From: IMCC26077 sp964418325
GTDB lineage: Bacteria; Actinomycetota; Actinomycetes; Nanopelagicales; Nanopelagicaceae
DNA: 64,000 nucleotides
Direction of reading: 5' to 3'
NCBI GenBank assembly: GCA_964418325.1
Contig: CAYQLC010000003.1
Coordinates: forward strand, 49,940 to 113,939
In this document: positions 25,775-34,085 of the stretch, piece by piece
Position numbering within the stretch: the first letter of the stretch is position 1
Layout of the letters: the number at the start of each line of letters is the position of its first letter
Translations under genes and position numbers: made by a program
Notes under the pieces: generated by a model
What the model was told of the DNA's origin: nothing
What the model saw: only the letters and a program-made list of their open reading frames with translations
Databases searched by the model: none

Positions 25775-26761
25775 CTATCGGTTAGCCGTAACCTGCTTTG
25801 TCGAAGTAATGAATCCCCATGCCCACGCAAAATGCATGGTTGCAAGGACTATCGGCAACAACAACATTGCCGGAGCAGGTTTCCTTATGAACAGTACTAA
25901 CGAACCAAGAAGATTAAAAACTAGGTAAGTGAACGGAAGTATGAGAAACAATGGCGAGATAAATGCGCCAACTAATCCGATCACTGATCCGATTAATGTA
26001 ATCGGTGGGGCAAGATAACGAACATTAATGGTGCCTTTGTGACTTCGCGCAACTTCTCGACGCCATCTTCCATATTCAAAATACTGTTTTGCTAATGCAC
26101 GTAAGTGAGGTCGAGGGCGGTAGGTCACGTGAAGGCGCGGATTGAAATACACTAAACCGCCGCGTTCTCGTAATCGAAAATTTAGCTCCCAATCTTGCGC
26201 CCGGATGAAACGTGGATCAAAACCGTTTATCTCTTCGATTGCACTTCGAAGAAATACTCCAAGATAGACGGTGTCGGCCGGTCCTTCATTTCCGCCAACA
26301 TGAAAACTCGCGCCACCAACGCCGAATTTACTGCGCATGGCAGCGGCAACTGCCCGCTCAAAAGTAGTTCTTCCCTCAGCAGCCATGATGCCGCCAACAT
26401 TTACGGCCTTTGTGCGCTCCAAAGTGGCGACTGCCTCACGAATATAACCAGGAGGCAAAATCGAATGGCCATCTACTCTGACTATCACCGGATAACTTGA
26501 AGAGGCGATTGCAAGATTGAGTCCATCTGCTGTCTTACCACTGAGATTGTGCACCAATCTAATTCGTGAATCTTGCTTTGCAAGGGTTTCGGCAACTTCG
26601 TTGGTGTTATCTTTCGAAGGGCCTAGTGCAAGCACTATCTCGATGGGTCCTTCATGATCTTGCGAAGTGATTGCGCTCACCGTCGCCTCGAGGTAACGCT
26701 CTTCATTTAAGACAGGCAGAATCACAGATACCGGAGATTGGTAGGTAATTGGCGTGGTCAT
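25775..26761 (-). CDS. Family 2 glycosyltransferase, membrane-anchored (ExoA-like)
   Basis: The 328-residue product has an N-terminal GT-A domain: SVILPVLNEERYL near residue 10, the metal/nucleotide site in IVRVDGHS near residue 95, and the acceptor-site acid in AQDWELNFRLRERGG near residue 200. The last 80 residues hold three hydrophobic segments, so it acts at the membrane. Similarity is to succinoglycan ExoA-type enzymes; donor and acceptor are unknown. The start at 26761 is chosen because the domain begins right after it; an upstream in-frame start at 26848 would overlap the divergent LCP gene. Confidence 0.87.
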   Translation of the reverse strand: MTTPITYQSPVSVILPVLNEERYLEATVSAITSQDHEGPIEIVLALGPSKDNTNEVAETLAKQDSRIRLVHNLSGKTADGLNLAIASSSYPVIVRVDGHSILPPGYIREAVATLERTKAVNVGGIMAAEGRTTFERAVAAAMRSKFGVGGASFHVGGNEGPADTVYLGVFLRSAIEEINGFDPRFIRAQDWELNFRLRERGGLVYFNPRLHVTYRPRPHLRALAKQYFEYGRWRREVARSHKGTINVRYLAPPITLIGSVIGLVGAFISPLFLILPFTYLVFNLLGSLVLFIRKPAPAMLLLPIVLATMHFAWAWGFITSTKQVTANR

Positions 26762-26785
26762 CAAGAACAGAAGGTACTCTCCACT

Positions 26786-26791
26786 TAGGCT
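26786..26791 (+). promoter_or_regulatory. Putative -10 box of leaderless LCP gene promoter
   Basis: TAGGCT lies directly before the ATG at 26792 and 6 nt before the in-frame GTG at 26798. By the spacing rule seen elsewhere here, the GTG would be the true leaderless start. Confidence 0.4.
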
Positions 26792-27982
26792 ATGGGAGTG
26801 ATACATCAGCGATTGGCGCGAATTCTGCCCCGCCAGAGCCGGCGCCAACGGACGATAGCCCTTTTATCAATCGCCGTGGTTCTGGTTTCTACCGTCATTT
26901 GGGGTGGTTTTGGCGCTGCGACCTCGCAAATCAAGCGAGTAGATGTCTTCAAAGACCGAACCGAACGTCCTAAAGTCGTGGCGCGAACCGCGGTCACTTA
27001 TCTCATCGTTGGTTCAGATACTCGAGAAGGCTTGACGAAAGCAGAGATCAAGGCGCTCAAAGTTGGTTCAACAAAGGTCGCTGCCGGCAAGCGAGCCGAC
27101 ACGATGTTGCTTGTACATATAAGTAAGTCCCGCGACCATGCAACCATCGTTTCGATACCTCGCGATACCTTCGTCCTGATTCCCGAATGGACCGATTCCA
27201 AAGGAAAGGTCCATCCGCCCTCTTATTCGAAAATCAATGCCACCTTCGGCCGGGGAGATGCACCGCTTTTGGTGCAAACCCTCGAAAGCATGACGAATTT
27301 ACGTATCGATCATTACATCGAAGTAAGTTTCCTCGGCTTCAAAGAGATGGTGGATGCTTTAGGTGGCGTGGAGATCTGTACGAAGCGGAAGATAAATGAC
27401 CCCAAGAGCCACCTGGTCTTGCCGGCTGGAACCCATCGACTTGATGGCATTACGGCGCTTAAGTATGTCCGCACTCGCTACTTTGATGGCATGGGTGATC
27501 TTGGGCGCATGCAGCGCCAGCAACAATTCATTTCAGCGATGATTCGAGAGGCAACGAGCGCTGGAGTGCTACTTAATCCGGTCAAACTCGTGAAGTTCAT
27601 CAATGCATCCCTCGGTTCGGTAACAACCGACCCTGGTTTAAAGCAGGATGATTTGATCACGCTCGCCGAACAGTTACGTGGAATCTCAACAAAGAAGGTG
27701 CGAACTCTCACTGTTCCACTCTCAGACGAGAATTACTATGCCAAAGGAGTGACAGCAGCGGTGCTTTGGGATGAAAAACTTGCGCCAGCACTATGGGATA
27801 AATTACGTAATGATCAAGAGGTCTTTGTTGCGCCCACACCAAAGCCCACCACTACTGATAAAGATGCGGTAGATGTGCCTGATAAGAAATCTAAGAAAAT
27901 AAAAGCCTCTCCTACTCCTACTCCCACCGATATCTTCAAGTCGAGAACGGCGGATGTCGATAGCTGCGGGGCGCTCCGCTAG
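26792..27982 (+). CDS. LytR-CpsA-Psr (LCP) family glycopolymer ligase
   Basis: The 396-residue membrane-anchored enzyme would transfer undecaprenyl-phosphate-linked glycans to peptidoglycan. After an Arg-rich N terminus, a transmembrane helix spans about 22-43. The LCP domain follows with the conserved Asp/Arg of LIVGSDTREG, RADTMLLVHI, SIPRDTFV, KINATFGRG, and the LKYVRTRYFDGMGDLGRMQRQ stretch. A Pro/Thr/Lys-rich tail ends the protein. It lies beside the exporter and glycosyltransferase and directly before ugd. A GTG start at 26798 is possible. The stop codon TAG is part of the ugd -10 box. Confidence 0.92.
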   Translation: MGVIHQRLARILPRQSRRQRTIALLSIAVVLVSTVIWGGFGAATSQIKRVDVFKDRTERPKVVARTAVTYLIVGSDTREGLTKAEIKALKVGSTKVAAGKRADTMLLVHISKSRDHATIVSIPRDTFVLIPEWTDSKGKVHPPSYSKINATFGRGDAPLLVQTLESMTNLRIDHYIEVSFLGFKEMVDALGGVEICTKRKINDPKSHLVLPAGTHRLDGITALKYVRTRYFDGMGDLGRMQRQQQFISAMIREATSAGVLLNPVKLVKFINASLGSVTTDPGLKQDDLITLAEQLRGISTKKVRTLTVPLSDENYYAKGVTAAVLWDEKLAPALWDKLRNDQEVFVAPTPKPTTTDKDAVDVPDKKSKKIKASPTPTPTDIFKSRTADVDSCGALR

Positions 27983-27985
27983 CCT
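27980..27985 (+). promoter_or_regulatory. Putative -10 box of leaderless ugd promoter, overlapping LCP stop codon
   Basis: TAGCCT, 6 nt before the ATG at 27992. Its first three bases are the stop codon of the LCP gene. Confidence 0.42.
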
Positions 27986-27991
27986 GATGCT

Positions 27992-29290
27992 ATGAAGATC
28001 TCGGTCGTCGGCGCCGGCTATCTTGGCACCACCCATGCCATCTGTATGGCTGCCCTTGGCCATGAGGTAGTCGTCGTTGATGTCGATTCCGCCAAAATCA
28101 ATGAGCTCAACACTGGGAAGGTTCCATTTTTTGAACCAGGATTGAGCGAACTTTTCACTTCGGTACGCGAACAGAATCGCTTGATATTCACTACTGAACT
28201 TAGTGCTATCGCTGATGCAGAGATAAATTTCCTTTGTATCGGAACGCCTCAATCAAGCGTCGGACTAGCTGCCGATTTAACAGGGCTCCAGGCAGCATTT
28301 AGCGCTGTGCTATCCAAGGCTAAGCCAGGTTCCCTTGTCGTAGGTAAATCAACAGTCCCGGTCGGCACTGCTCAACGATTTGCTCGCGAAATTGCTGAGC
28401 AGAAAAAAGGACTGATTCTCAATTGGAACCCAGAATTCCTTCGAGAGGGCCATGCCGTGGCCGATACCTTAGAACCAAATCGAATTGTGATTGGTGCAGA
28501 GAAGAATTCCGACGCGCTTGTTTTATCAGATTTCTACAAATCAGTTTGCCCTAAGGCTCCCCAATTCATCACTGATTTTGCCACTGCTGAATTGGTCAAG
28601 GTAGCCGCAAATGCATTCCTTGCAACCAAAATCTCTTTCATCAATGCCATGTCTGAGATTGCTGATGCAACTGGTGCAGATGTGACTGTATTGGCCGATG
28701 CAATTGGTGTAGATGATCGAATTGGGCGAAAATTCTTGGGCGCAGGAATTGGATTTGGTGGTGGCTGTCTTCCAAAAGATATACGAGCATTTCTTGCCCG
28801 TGCTGATGAGCTCGGACTTGCAGATTCGCTCGCGTTCTTGAGGGAGTTTGACCTAATCAATCAGCGAGCACGCACCCGCGCTCTAGCTCTTGCTCTGCAA
28901 GAGCTCGGAAGTCCACAAGGTAAGAAAGTTGCCGTGTTAGGTGCAGCTTTCAAACCTGAGAGCGATGATGTCCGCGACTCTCCGGCGCTGGAAATAGCAC
29001 AGGCTTTGCAAAAATTAGGAGCGAACGTTGTTGTGACCGACCCTAGGGCGCTCGAAAATGCATCCAAAAAGCATCCTGAACTTACCTACTCGCAATCCTT
29101 GAGTCTTACCCTTGAAGGCGCCGATCTCACCATGCTCCTTACTGAGTGGAATGAGTATCGAGCGCTGAACCCTGCTGAAATCATCGGTCTAGTCAAGAAC
29201 GCATCAATATTTGACGGACGGAATGTGCTCGATGAAAAAACGTGGAAAGCGGCGGGATGGAAATTACTCGCCTTGGGTCGTTCGCTTTAG
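27992..29290 (+). CDS. ugd: UDP-glucose 6-dehydrogenase family protein
   Basis: The 432-residue NAD-dependent enzyme oxidises a UDP-sugar twice to the uronic acid. The N-terminal Rossmann domain starts MKISVVGAGYLGTTHA. The catalytic Cys sits in GFGGGCLPKDIRAF (near residue 254) and the C-terminal domain carries KVAVLGAAFKPESDDVRDSP. UDP-glucose is the most likely substrate, though UDP-ManNAc or GDP-mannose dehydrogenases share the fold. It would provide uronic acid for the glycan handled by the neighbouring exporter and ligase. The 3' end overlaps the convergent purE by 27 nt. Confidence 0.9.
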   Translation: MKISVVGAGYLGTTHAICMAALGHEVVVVDVDSAKINELNTGKVPFFEPGLSELFTSVREQNRLIFTTELSAIADAEINFLCIGTPQSSVGLAADLTGLQAAFSAVLSKAKPGSLVVGKSTVPVGTAQRFAREIAEQKKGLILNWNPEFLREGHAVADTLEPNRIVIGAEKNSDALVLSDFYKSVCPKAPQFITDFATAELVKVAANAFLATKISFINAMSEIADATGADVTVLADAIGVDDRIGRKFLGAGIGFGGGCLPKDIRAFLARADELGLADSLAFLREFDLINQRARTRALALALQELGSPQGKKVAVLGAAFKPESDDVRDSPALEIAQALQKLGANVVVTDPRALENASKKHPELTYSQSLSLTLEGADLTMLLTEWNEYRALNPAEIIGLVKNASIFDGRNVLDEKTWKAAGWKLLALGRSL

Positions 29291-29761
29291 GTTTTCTGCC
29301 CGACCTAGAACCTCGGTGTGCATTCGTTCCATCTGCTCTTTGATTGCGTCAAGAGCCACTGGATTATGTGCTCCGAGAATTCGTGCGGCGAGCAGACCAG
29401 CATTCTTTGCATTGCCAATCCCAACAGTTGCTACAGGAATGCCTGCGGGCATCTGCACTATGGAAAGTAGTGAGTCCATCCCTTCGAGCGCCTTAAGTGG
29501 AATGGGTACACCAATGACTGGCAGCGGCGTGATTGATGCGAGCATCCCTGGTAAGTGCGCCGCGCCGCCTGCACCTGCGATGATCACTTTGAATCCCTTT
29601 GCCTGTGCTGCTCTACCAAATTCCATCATCTCTTCGGGCATTCGATGAGCTGAGAGCAGTGCAACCTCGACAGATATGTTGAGTTCTTTAAGAGTAGTTG
29701 CTGCACCTTCCATGATTGGCCAATCAGAATCTGAGCCCATCACTATCGCTACTTCTGCCAT
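29264..29761 (-). CDS. purE: N5-carboxyaminoimidazole ribonucleotide mutase
   Basis: The 165-residue class I PurE converts N5-CAIR to CAIR in purine synthesis. Signature segments are MGSDSDWPIM near the N terminus, SAHRMPEEM with the catalytic His, and GAGGAAHLPGMLA. It works with PurK encoded 74 nt upstream. The intergenic region holds TAGATT and a GGGTGA Shine-Dalgarno-like stretch 4-5 nt before the ATG, so it may also have its own promoter. Confidence 0.95.
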   Translation of the reverse strand: MAEVAIVMGSDSDWPIMEGAATTLKELNISVEVALLSAHRMPEEMMEFGRAAQAKGFKVIIAGAGGAAHLPGMLASITPLPVIGVPIPLKALEGMDSLLSIVQMPAGIPVATVGIGNAKNAGLLAARILGAHNPVALDAIKEQMERMHTEVLGRAENLKRTTQGE

Positions 29762-29835
29762 AGTTTCACCCGTTCTCTAGTACGCACAAAATCTAATCGC
29801 ACCACTCTAATGCTTCACTTCTGGTCGACCTAGAC

Positions 29836-30963
29836 TCACTCATCTGTTTCGCTGCTCTCGCCAGAAATATATTTGATGGCGTGTGCCACCCGCGCACGCA
29901 CTAACTCTAAATCCTCACCAATGGCAGATACGTGACCCACCTTTCGACCAGGGCGTACCTCTTTTGCGTAGTTGTGAACTTTCAAATATGGATCACGAGC
30001 GAAGAGATGAAGATACGGCCGGTAGAGATCACTCTTCTCGCCACCCAGAAGATTTCCCATGACAGACCATTTCGCGGTTAAAGCGGTACTTCCTAGAGGT
30101 AGATCAAGTACGGCGCGAATATGTTGTTCAAATTGTGAGGTCACCGAGCCTTCGATAGTCCAATGTCCAGAGTTATGCGGACGTAAGGCAATCTCGTTGA
30201 TAATCAACGCTCCATCAACATCGAATAATTCAACAGCCATTACACCAATCAACTGGATATGTTCGGCGATAGCGAGGGCAATCTGTTGCGCTTGAAGTGC
30301 AGTGCTTTCATCAAGATTGGGCGCCGGTGAGATGGTCTCAATACAGATGCCATCTCTCTGAATAGTCTCTGTCGTTGCCCAGGTTGATATCTGATTATGC
30401 GGTGATCGAGCCACCATAATGGCAAGTTCACGATCGAAGGTAACGACTTCTTCACATAATGCTCGACCCCACTGGGCAAGAACAGTCTCTGCTTCTGAAG
30501 TGCTAGCGACCAGACGCACTCCTCGACCGTCATAGCCCCCTGAGATTGCCTTAAGAATTACCGGAAAACTCTCAATCTCGCTTGCGCTGTGAACAGCTTT
30601 CCACTTTGGTTGCGGTAATCCCGCTTCATGAAAGCTCTCTCTCATATGTAATTTATCTTGTGCATGATGGAGCGCTCTTGATGACGGGCGAACGGTCTTA
30701 CCTAATTCCTCGAGGCGGCGTATATGCCCATTCGGTACCAACTCATGTTCAAAGGTGATGACATCACATTGCGCTGCAAACTCCCAGAGAGTTTCGAAAT
30801 CACGATAATCGCCAATGGTTACTGGAAAATATTGCGCAGCGCTATCGCCACCTGTCGAAGCAAGTATCCTTAAATCGATTCCAAGCGCGGCCGCGGGTGC
30901 TAGTGACATTTGTGCGAGCTGCCCGGCGCCGATAATTCCCAATCGTGGCGAGCCGTTACTCAT
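29836..30963 (-). CDS. purK: 5-(carboxyamino)imidazole ribonucleotide synthase
   Basis: The 375-residue ATP-grasp enzyme makes N5-CAIR from AIR, bicarbonate and ATP. Visible motifs are the N-terminal GIIGAGQLAQM, the ATP-grasp loop VILKAISGGYDGRG, and EIALRPHNSGHWTIEG near the C terminus. It lies between birA and purE on the same strand, an order conserved in actinobacteria. The ATG is 7 nt after a TANNNT box whose TAG is the birA stop codon, so it may be transcribed as a leaderless mRNA. Confidence 0.95.
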   Translation of the reverse strand: MSNGSPRLGIIGAGQLAQMSLAPAAALGIDLRILASTGGDSAAQYFPVTIGDYRDFETLWEFAAQCDVITFEHELVPNGHIRRLEELGKTVRPSSRALHHAQDKLHMRESFHEAGLPQPKWKAVHSASEIESFPVILKAISGGYDGRGVRLVASTSEAETVLAQWGRALCEEVVTFDRELAIMVARSPHNQISTWATTETIQRDGICIETISPAPNLDESTALQAQQIALAIAEHIQLIGVMAVELFDVDGALIINEIALRPHNSGHWTIEGSVTSQFEQHIRAVLDLPLGSTALTAKWSVMGNLLGGEKSDLYRPYLHLFARDPYLKVHNYAKEVRPGRKVGHVSAIGEDLELVRARVAHAIKYISGESSETDE

Positions 30964-30970
30964 GAGGTAA

Positions 30971-30976
30971 AGCCTA
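30971..30976 (-). promoter_or_regulatory. Putative -10 box of leaderless purK promoter, overlapping birA stop codon
   Basis: TAGGCT on the minus strand, 7 nt before the purK ATG at 30963. Its first three bases form the birA stop codon. Confidence 0.42.
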
Positions 30977-31738
30977 CTTACTGAGACGAAGATGGGTCAC
31001 ATCGGCAGCGACGAAATCTCGTCCATCAGCGAGCACCAAGGCGCCGTTACTGGAAATTGCTGCAGCTCGACCGTGTACCTGACTCCCATCGGGAAGATCG
31101 AGTCGGACATCCTGCTCGAGTGAGGAGCAGAGTTGACGGTACTTATTCTCAATCGGGAATGGTTTAACCTCCCACGCCCTCATCATTTGCTCTAATTCAT
31201 TTAAGAAGTTGATTACGAGCGTATTGCGATTGACTTTCTCGGCGGAATGGATCTGAAGTGAGGTCGCATTTTCGGCCGGAAGGTTTGATTTATCCTGAAG
31301 ACAATTAATGCCGATTCCAATGATGACTTGGTCACCAATTTTCTCAGCGATAATCCCGCCAACTTTCTGCTCATCAATCATCACGTCATTGGGCCATTTG
31401 AGATTGGCATTCACGCCAGTAGATTTAACAATCGCCGAACACGCGGCGACCCCAACTATCAACGGAATCCAACCCCATCGATTCTGAGGCTGCGTCTGAG
31501 GTGATAACGCGGCCGAGAGCAACATTCCTTGGCCAGCCTGTGACTCAAAAGTCCTATTTCCGCGCCCACGTCCAGCGCTCTGGAACTCCGTGAGATAGAC
31601 CTCACCAGCGTGCGCTCTTCCTTCAGACAAGTCAGCAACTAAAGCGCGTTGTGAAGAATCTATTAAATTAAAATGGTGTACTCGCCAGTAACCAGAGTCC
31701 AATGCTGAGATGATTCCCGCTATATCAAGAGGTTCCAC
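30974..31738 (-). CDS. birA: Biotin--[acyl-CoA-carboxylase] ligase, without HTH domain
   Basis: The 254-residue enzyme activates biotin with ATP and attaches it to the carboxylase Lys. Key motifs are AGRGRGNRTF (biotinyl-AMP loop), LKWPNDVMID and KVGGIIAE. It lacks the N-terminal DNA-binding domain of E. coli BirA, so it is not itself a repressor. The frame is open to 31861, but the GTG at 31738 is chosen because TACCGT lies 7 nt upstream and the longer form would overlap accD. It is divergent from accD with 18 bp between the starts, so the ligase sits next to its substrate operon. Confidence 0.9.
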   Translation of the reverse strand: MEPLDIAGIISALDSGYWRVHHFNLIDSSQRALVADLSEGRAHAGEVYLTEFQSAGRGRGNRTFESQAGQGMLLSAALSPQTQPQNRWGWIPLIVGVAACSAIVKSTGVNANLKWPNDVMIDEQKVGGIIAEKIGDQVIIGIGINCLQDKSNLPAENATSLQIHSAEKVNRNTLVINFLNELEQMMRAWEVKPFPIENKYRQLCSSLEQDVRLDLPDGSQVHGRAAAISSNGALVLADGRDFVAADVTHLRLSK

Positions 31739-31744
31739 GAGAGG

Positions 31745-31750
31745 TACGGT
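31745..31750 (+). promoter_or_regulatory. Putative -10 box of leaderless accD promoter
   Basis: TACGGT, 6 nt before the ATG at 31757. It lies almost exactly on top of the opposing birA -10 box, with TACGGTA readable on both strands. Confidence 0.5.
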
Positions 31751-31751
31751 A
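31746..31751 (-). promoter_or_regulatory. Putative -10 box of leaderless birA promoter
   Basis: TACCGT on the minus strand, 7 nt before the GTG at 31738. It overlaps the accD -10 box by 5 bp. Confidence 0.48.
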
Positions 31752-31756
31752 CGGCT

Positions 31757-33328
31757 ATGAGCGGTGATATTCCTACCACTGCAGGCAAGATTCATGATCT
31801 GCAAGTTCGCCTTGACGAAGCGACCCATGCTGGTTCGCAGCGCGCAATCGAAAAGCAACACGCAAAAGGGAAGATGACGGCGCGCGAGCGCATTGCAGCG
31901 CTCGTCGATACAGGATCATTTACCGAGTTTGATGAATTGGCTCGTCACCGATCTACCAATTTCGGTATGGAAAAAGATCGCCCGTATGGCGACGGCGTTG
32001 TTACTGGTTACGGCACCGTCGATGGTCGACAAGTGGCAATCTTCTCGCAAGATTTCACGGTCATGGGCGGCAGTCTTGGCGAAGTCTTTGGCGAGAAAAT
32101 CATCAAAGTTATGGACTTCGCGCTGAAAGCTGGAATTCCTCTGATTGGAATCAACGATTCAGGAGGCGCACGAATTCAAGAGGGAGTTGTCTCGCTGGGG
32201 CTGTATGGCGAAATCTTTCGGCGTAATGCGCGACTATCAGGAGTAGTTCCACAGATCTCACTAATTCTCGGCCCCTGCGCTGGTGGCGCTGTCTACTCCC
32301 CCGCCATGACAGATTTCACCATCATGGTTGAGGGCACCTCACACATGTTCATCACCGGTCCCGAGGTAATTAAGGCTGTTACTGGTGCGGATGTGGAAAT
32401 GGAAGAATTAGGTGGAGCGCGTACTCACAACACAAAGACTGGAAATTCCCACTATCACGCCGCAAATGAGTTAGATGCAATCGATTACGTAAAGAATCTC
32501 CTCGCGTTCTTGCCAAGCAATAATCGCGATCGGGCACCAGTTTTTCCACCATCTGGCGACAGCGAAATCAACAGTTCAGATTTAACGCTCAACACGATTA
32601 TCCCCGATAGCCCAAATCAACCATACGATATGAAGATCGTCATCAAAACCATCTTCGATGAGGGCGAATTCTTGGAAATTCAAGAGACTTTTGCGCCGAA
32701 TATTGTCATTGGTTTTGGTCGAATTGAAGGACAGGCTGTTGGCGTGATAGCAAATCAACCTTTGCAATTGGCAGGAACGTTAGATATCGACGCTAGCGAA
32801 AAGGCAGCTCGATTCGTCAGGACCTGTGATGCTTTTAATATTCCAATACTCACCCTTGTTGATGTTCCAGGGTTCTTGCCTGGCATCGATCAGGAGTGGA
32901 ATGGAATTATTCGTCGAGGTGCAAAACTTCTCTATGCATATGGTGAGGCAACTGTGCCAATGGTCACTCTCATTACGCGCAAGGCATATGGTGGTGCATA
33001 CGATGTAATGGGTTCTAAGCACCTCGGTGCTGATATCAATCTCGCCTGGCCTACTGCACAAATTGCTGTTATGGGTGCACAAGGTGCAGTCAATCTCTTA
33101 TACCGACGAGAGCTGGCGACCGCAGATGATGCAGACGCACTGCGAAAGAAACTCATGGCTGAATACGACCAGACTCTCGCGAATCCTTATCTTGCTGCTG
33201 AGCGAGGATTCATTGATGCAGTCATCGAACCCGCTCAGACCCGCCCGAGTATCGCTCGCGCCTTTCGGGTCCTACGAAATAAGCGGGTGGAACTTCCGCC
33301 ACGTAAGCATGGGAATATCCCGCTGTGA
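31757..33328 (+). CDS. accD: Acyl-CoA (propionyl-CoA) carboxylase beta subunit, carboxyltransferase
   Basis: The 523-residue carboxyltransferase moves CO2 from carboxybiotin to an acyl-CoA. Two crotonase-like halves are evident, with oxyanion-hole glycines in GINDSGGARIQEGV (near 135) and GPCAGGAVYSPAM (near 175), and VDVPGFLPGIDQEWNGIIRRGAKLLYAYGEAT split across the C-terminal half. Asp in LVDVPGFLPG fits the position that favours propionyl-CoA in AccD5-type subunits, but specificity is inference from family and context. It is followed by accE (4 nt overlap), maf and the biotin carboxylase, the AccD5-AccE5-Maf order of mycobacteria. Confidence 0.92.
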   Translation: MSGDIPTTAGKIHDLQVRLDEATHAGSQRAIEKQHAKGKMTARERIAALVDTGSFTEFDELARHRSTNFGMEKDRPYGDGVVTGYGTVDGRQVAIFSQDFTVMGGSLGEVFGEKIIKVMDFALKAGIPLIGINDSGGARIQEGVVSLGLYGEIFRRNARLSGVVPQISLILGPCAGGAVYSPAMTDFTIMVEGTSHMFITGPEVIKAVTGADVEMEELGGARTHNTKTGNSHYHAANELDAIDYVKNLLAFLPSNNRDRAPVFPPSGDSEINSSDLTLNTIIPDSPNQPYDMKIVIKTIFDEGEFLEIQETFAPNIVIGFGRIEGQAVGVIANQPLQLAGTLDIDASEKAARFVRTCDAFNIPILTLVDVPGFLPGIDQEWNGIIRRGAKLLYAYGEATVPMVTLITRKAYGGAYDVMGSKHLGADINLAWPTAQIAVMGAQGAVNLLYRRELATADDADALRKKLMAEYDQTLANPYLAAERGFIDAVIEPAQTRPSIARAFRVLRNKRVELPPRKHGNIPL

Positions 33329-33480
33329 TAAAAATTCTTCGCGGGAGTGGCACCGAACGAGAGCTTCTTGCAATAGCAGAGGCGCTGCGAATCCGAGATC
33401 AACAGGCCCAGAATCACAACGACTATGGCAAACCAATTTTGCGCACACCATTTGAAATTTCGAATGCCGATCAGGATTGA
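33325..33480 (+). CDS. accE: Acyl-CoA carboxylase epsilon subunit
   Basis: Very small gene of 51 residues, easily missed. It starts with GTG overlapping the accD stop (GTGA) and ends with TGA two bases before the maf ATG. The product begins VIKILRGSGTERELLAIAEAL, matching the epsilon pattern of beta strand plus RG-x-[PG]-T-x-x-E-L-x-A helix. In Streptomyces and Mycobacterium, epsilon subunits sit at this position between accD and maf and help assemble the alpha-beta complex. Codon pattern and tight packing support it as a real gene. Confidence 0.85.
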   Translation: MIKILRGSGTERELLAIAEALRIRDQQAQNHNDYGKPILRTPFEISNADQD

Positions 33481-33482
33481 TA

Positions 33483-34085
33483 ATGGAGATTATTCTTGCT
33501 TCAGCTTCGACGGCACGCACTAAGTTGCTTAGTGAGGCCAGAATCCCCCATTCGATCGAGATCAGCGGCGTAAATGAAGAAGATGCTCAATTCGCGCAAC
33601 TTCAACCCAGTGAAATGGTAGTTGCTCTGGCGCAAGCAAAGGCAGCTGCCGTCGCTGCTAATAATCCTGGGCGAAAGGCTTTGGTTATCGGCGCCGACTC
33701 AACGTTGGAATTTCACGGAAAGATGATGGCTAAACCTGGAACACCAGATAGAGCGCTTGCTTGGTGGCAGAGCTACATTGGACAATCAGGGCTATTGCAT
33801 ACTGGTCAGACAATCATCGATATTACTCATGGAAAAACTGTCAGTGCGCTCTCCACTACCGAGATTACTTTTGCAGAACTGTCTGAGGATGAGATTCGCT
33901 CCTACATTTCTACAGGCGAACCACTTTCACTTGCCGGCGGCGCATCACTTGATGGGATTGGCTCACCATATATCGCACATATCTCGGGTGATGCTTCTGG
34001 TGTTCTCGGATTAAGCATGAATCATTTACGGAAGTTGTTTAGCGAGCTTGGCTACCCATGGCATACCTTGAGAGCGAGTCATTGA
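33483..34085 (+). CDS. maf: Maf family nucleotide pyrophosphatase
   Basis: The 200-residue Maf/YhdE-type house-cleaning enzyme hydrolyses non-canonical or modified nucleoside triphosphates. It shows ILASASTARTKLLSEA at the N terminus, the catalytic-loop Asp in VIGADSTLEF, and LAGGASLDGIGSPYI near the C terminus. The ATG at 33483 fits the family start; a TTG six bases upstream is in frame. The stop overlaps the accA start as TGATG. It is encoded within the carboxylase operon, a conserved but functionally unexplained arrangement. Confidence 0.92.
   Translation: MEIILASASTARTKLLSEARIPHSIEISGVNEEDAQFAQLQPSEMVVALAQAKAAAVAANNPGRKALVIGADSTLEFHGKMMAKPGTPDRALAWWQSYIGQSGLLHTGQTIIDITHGKTVSALSTTEITFAELSEDEIRSYISTGEPLSLAGGASLDGIGSPYIAHISGDASGVLGLSMNHLRKLFSELGYPWHTLRASH

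Noticed and set aside
31739..31861. N-terminal extension of BirA to a start at 31861
   Set aside because: It would overlap more than 100 nt of accD antisense, and the added residues do not belong to the ligase fold.
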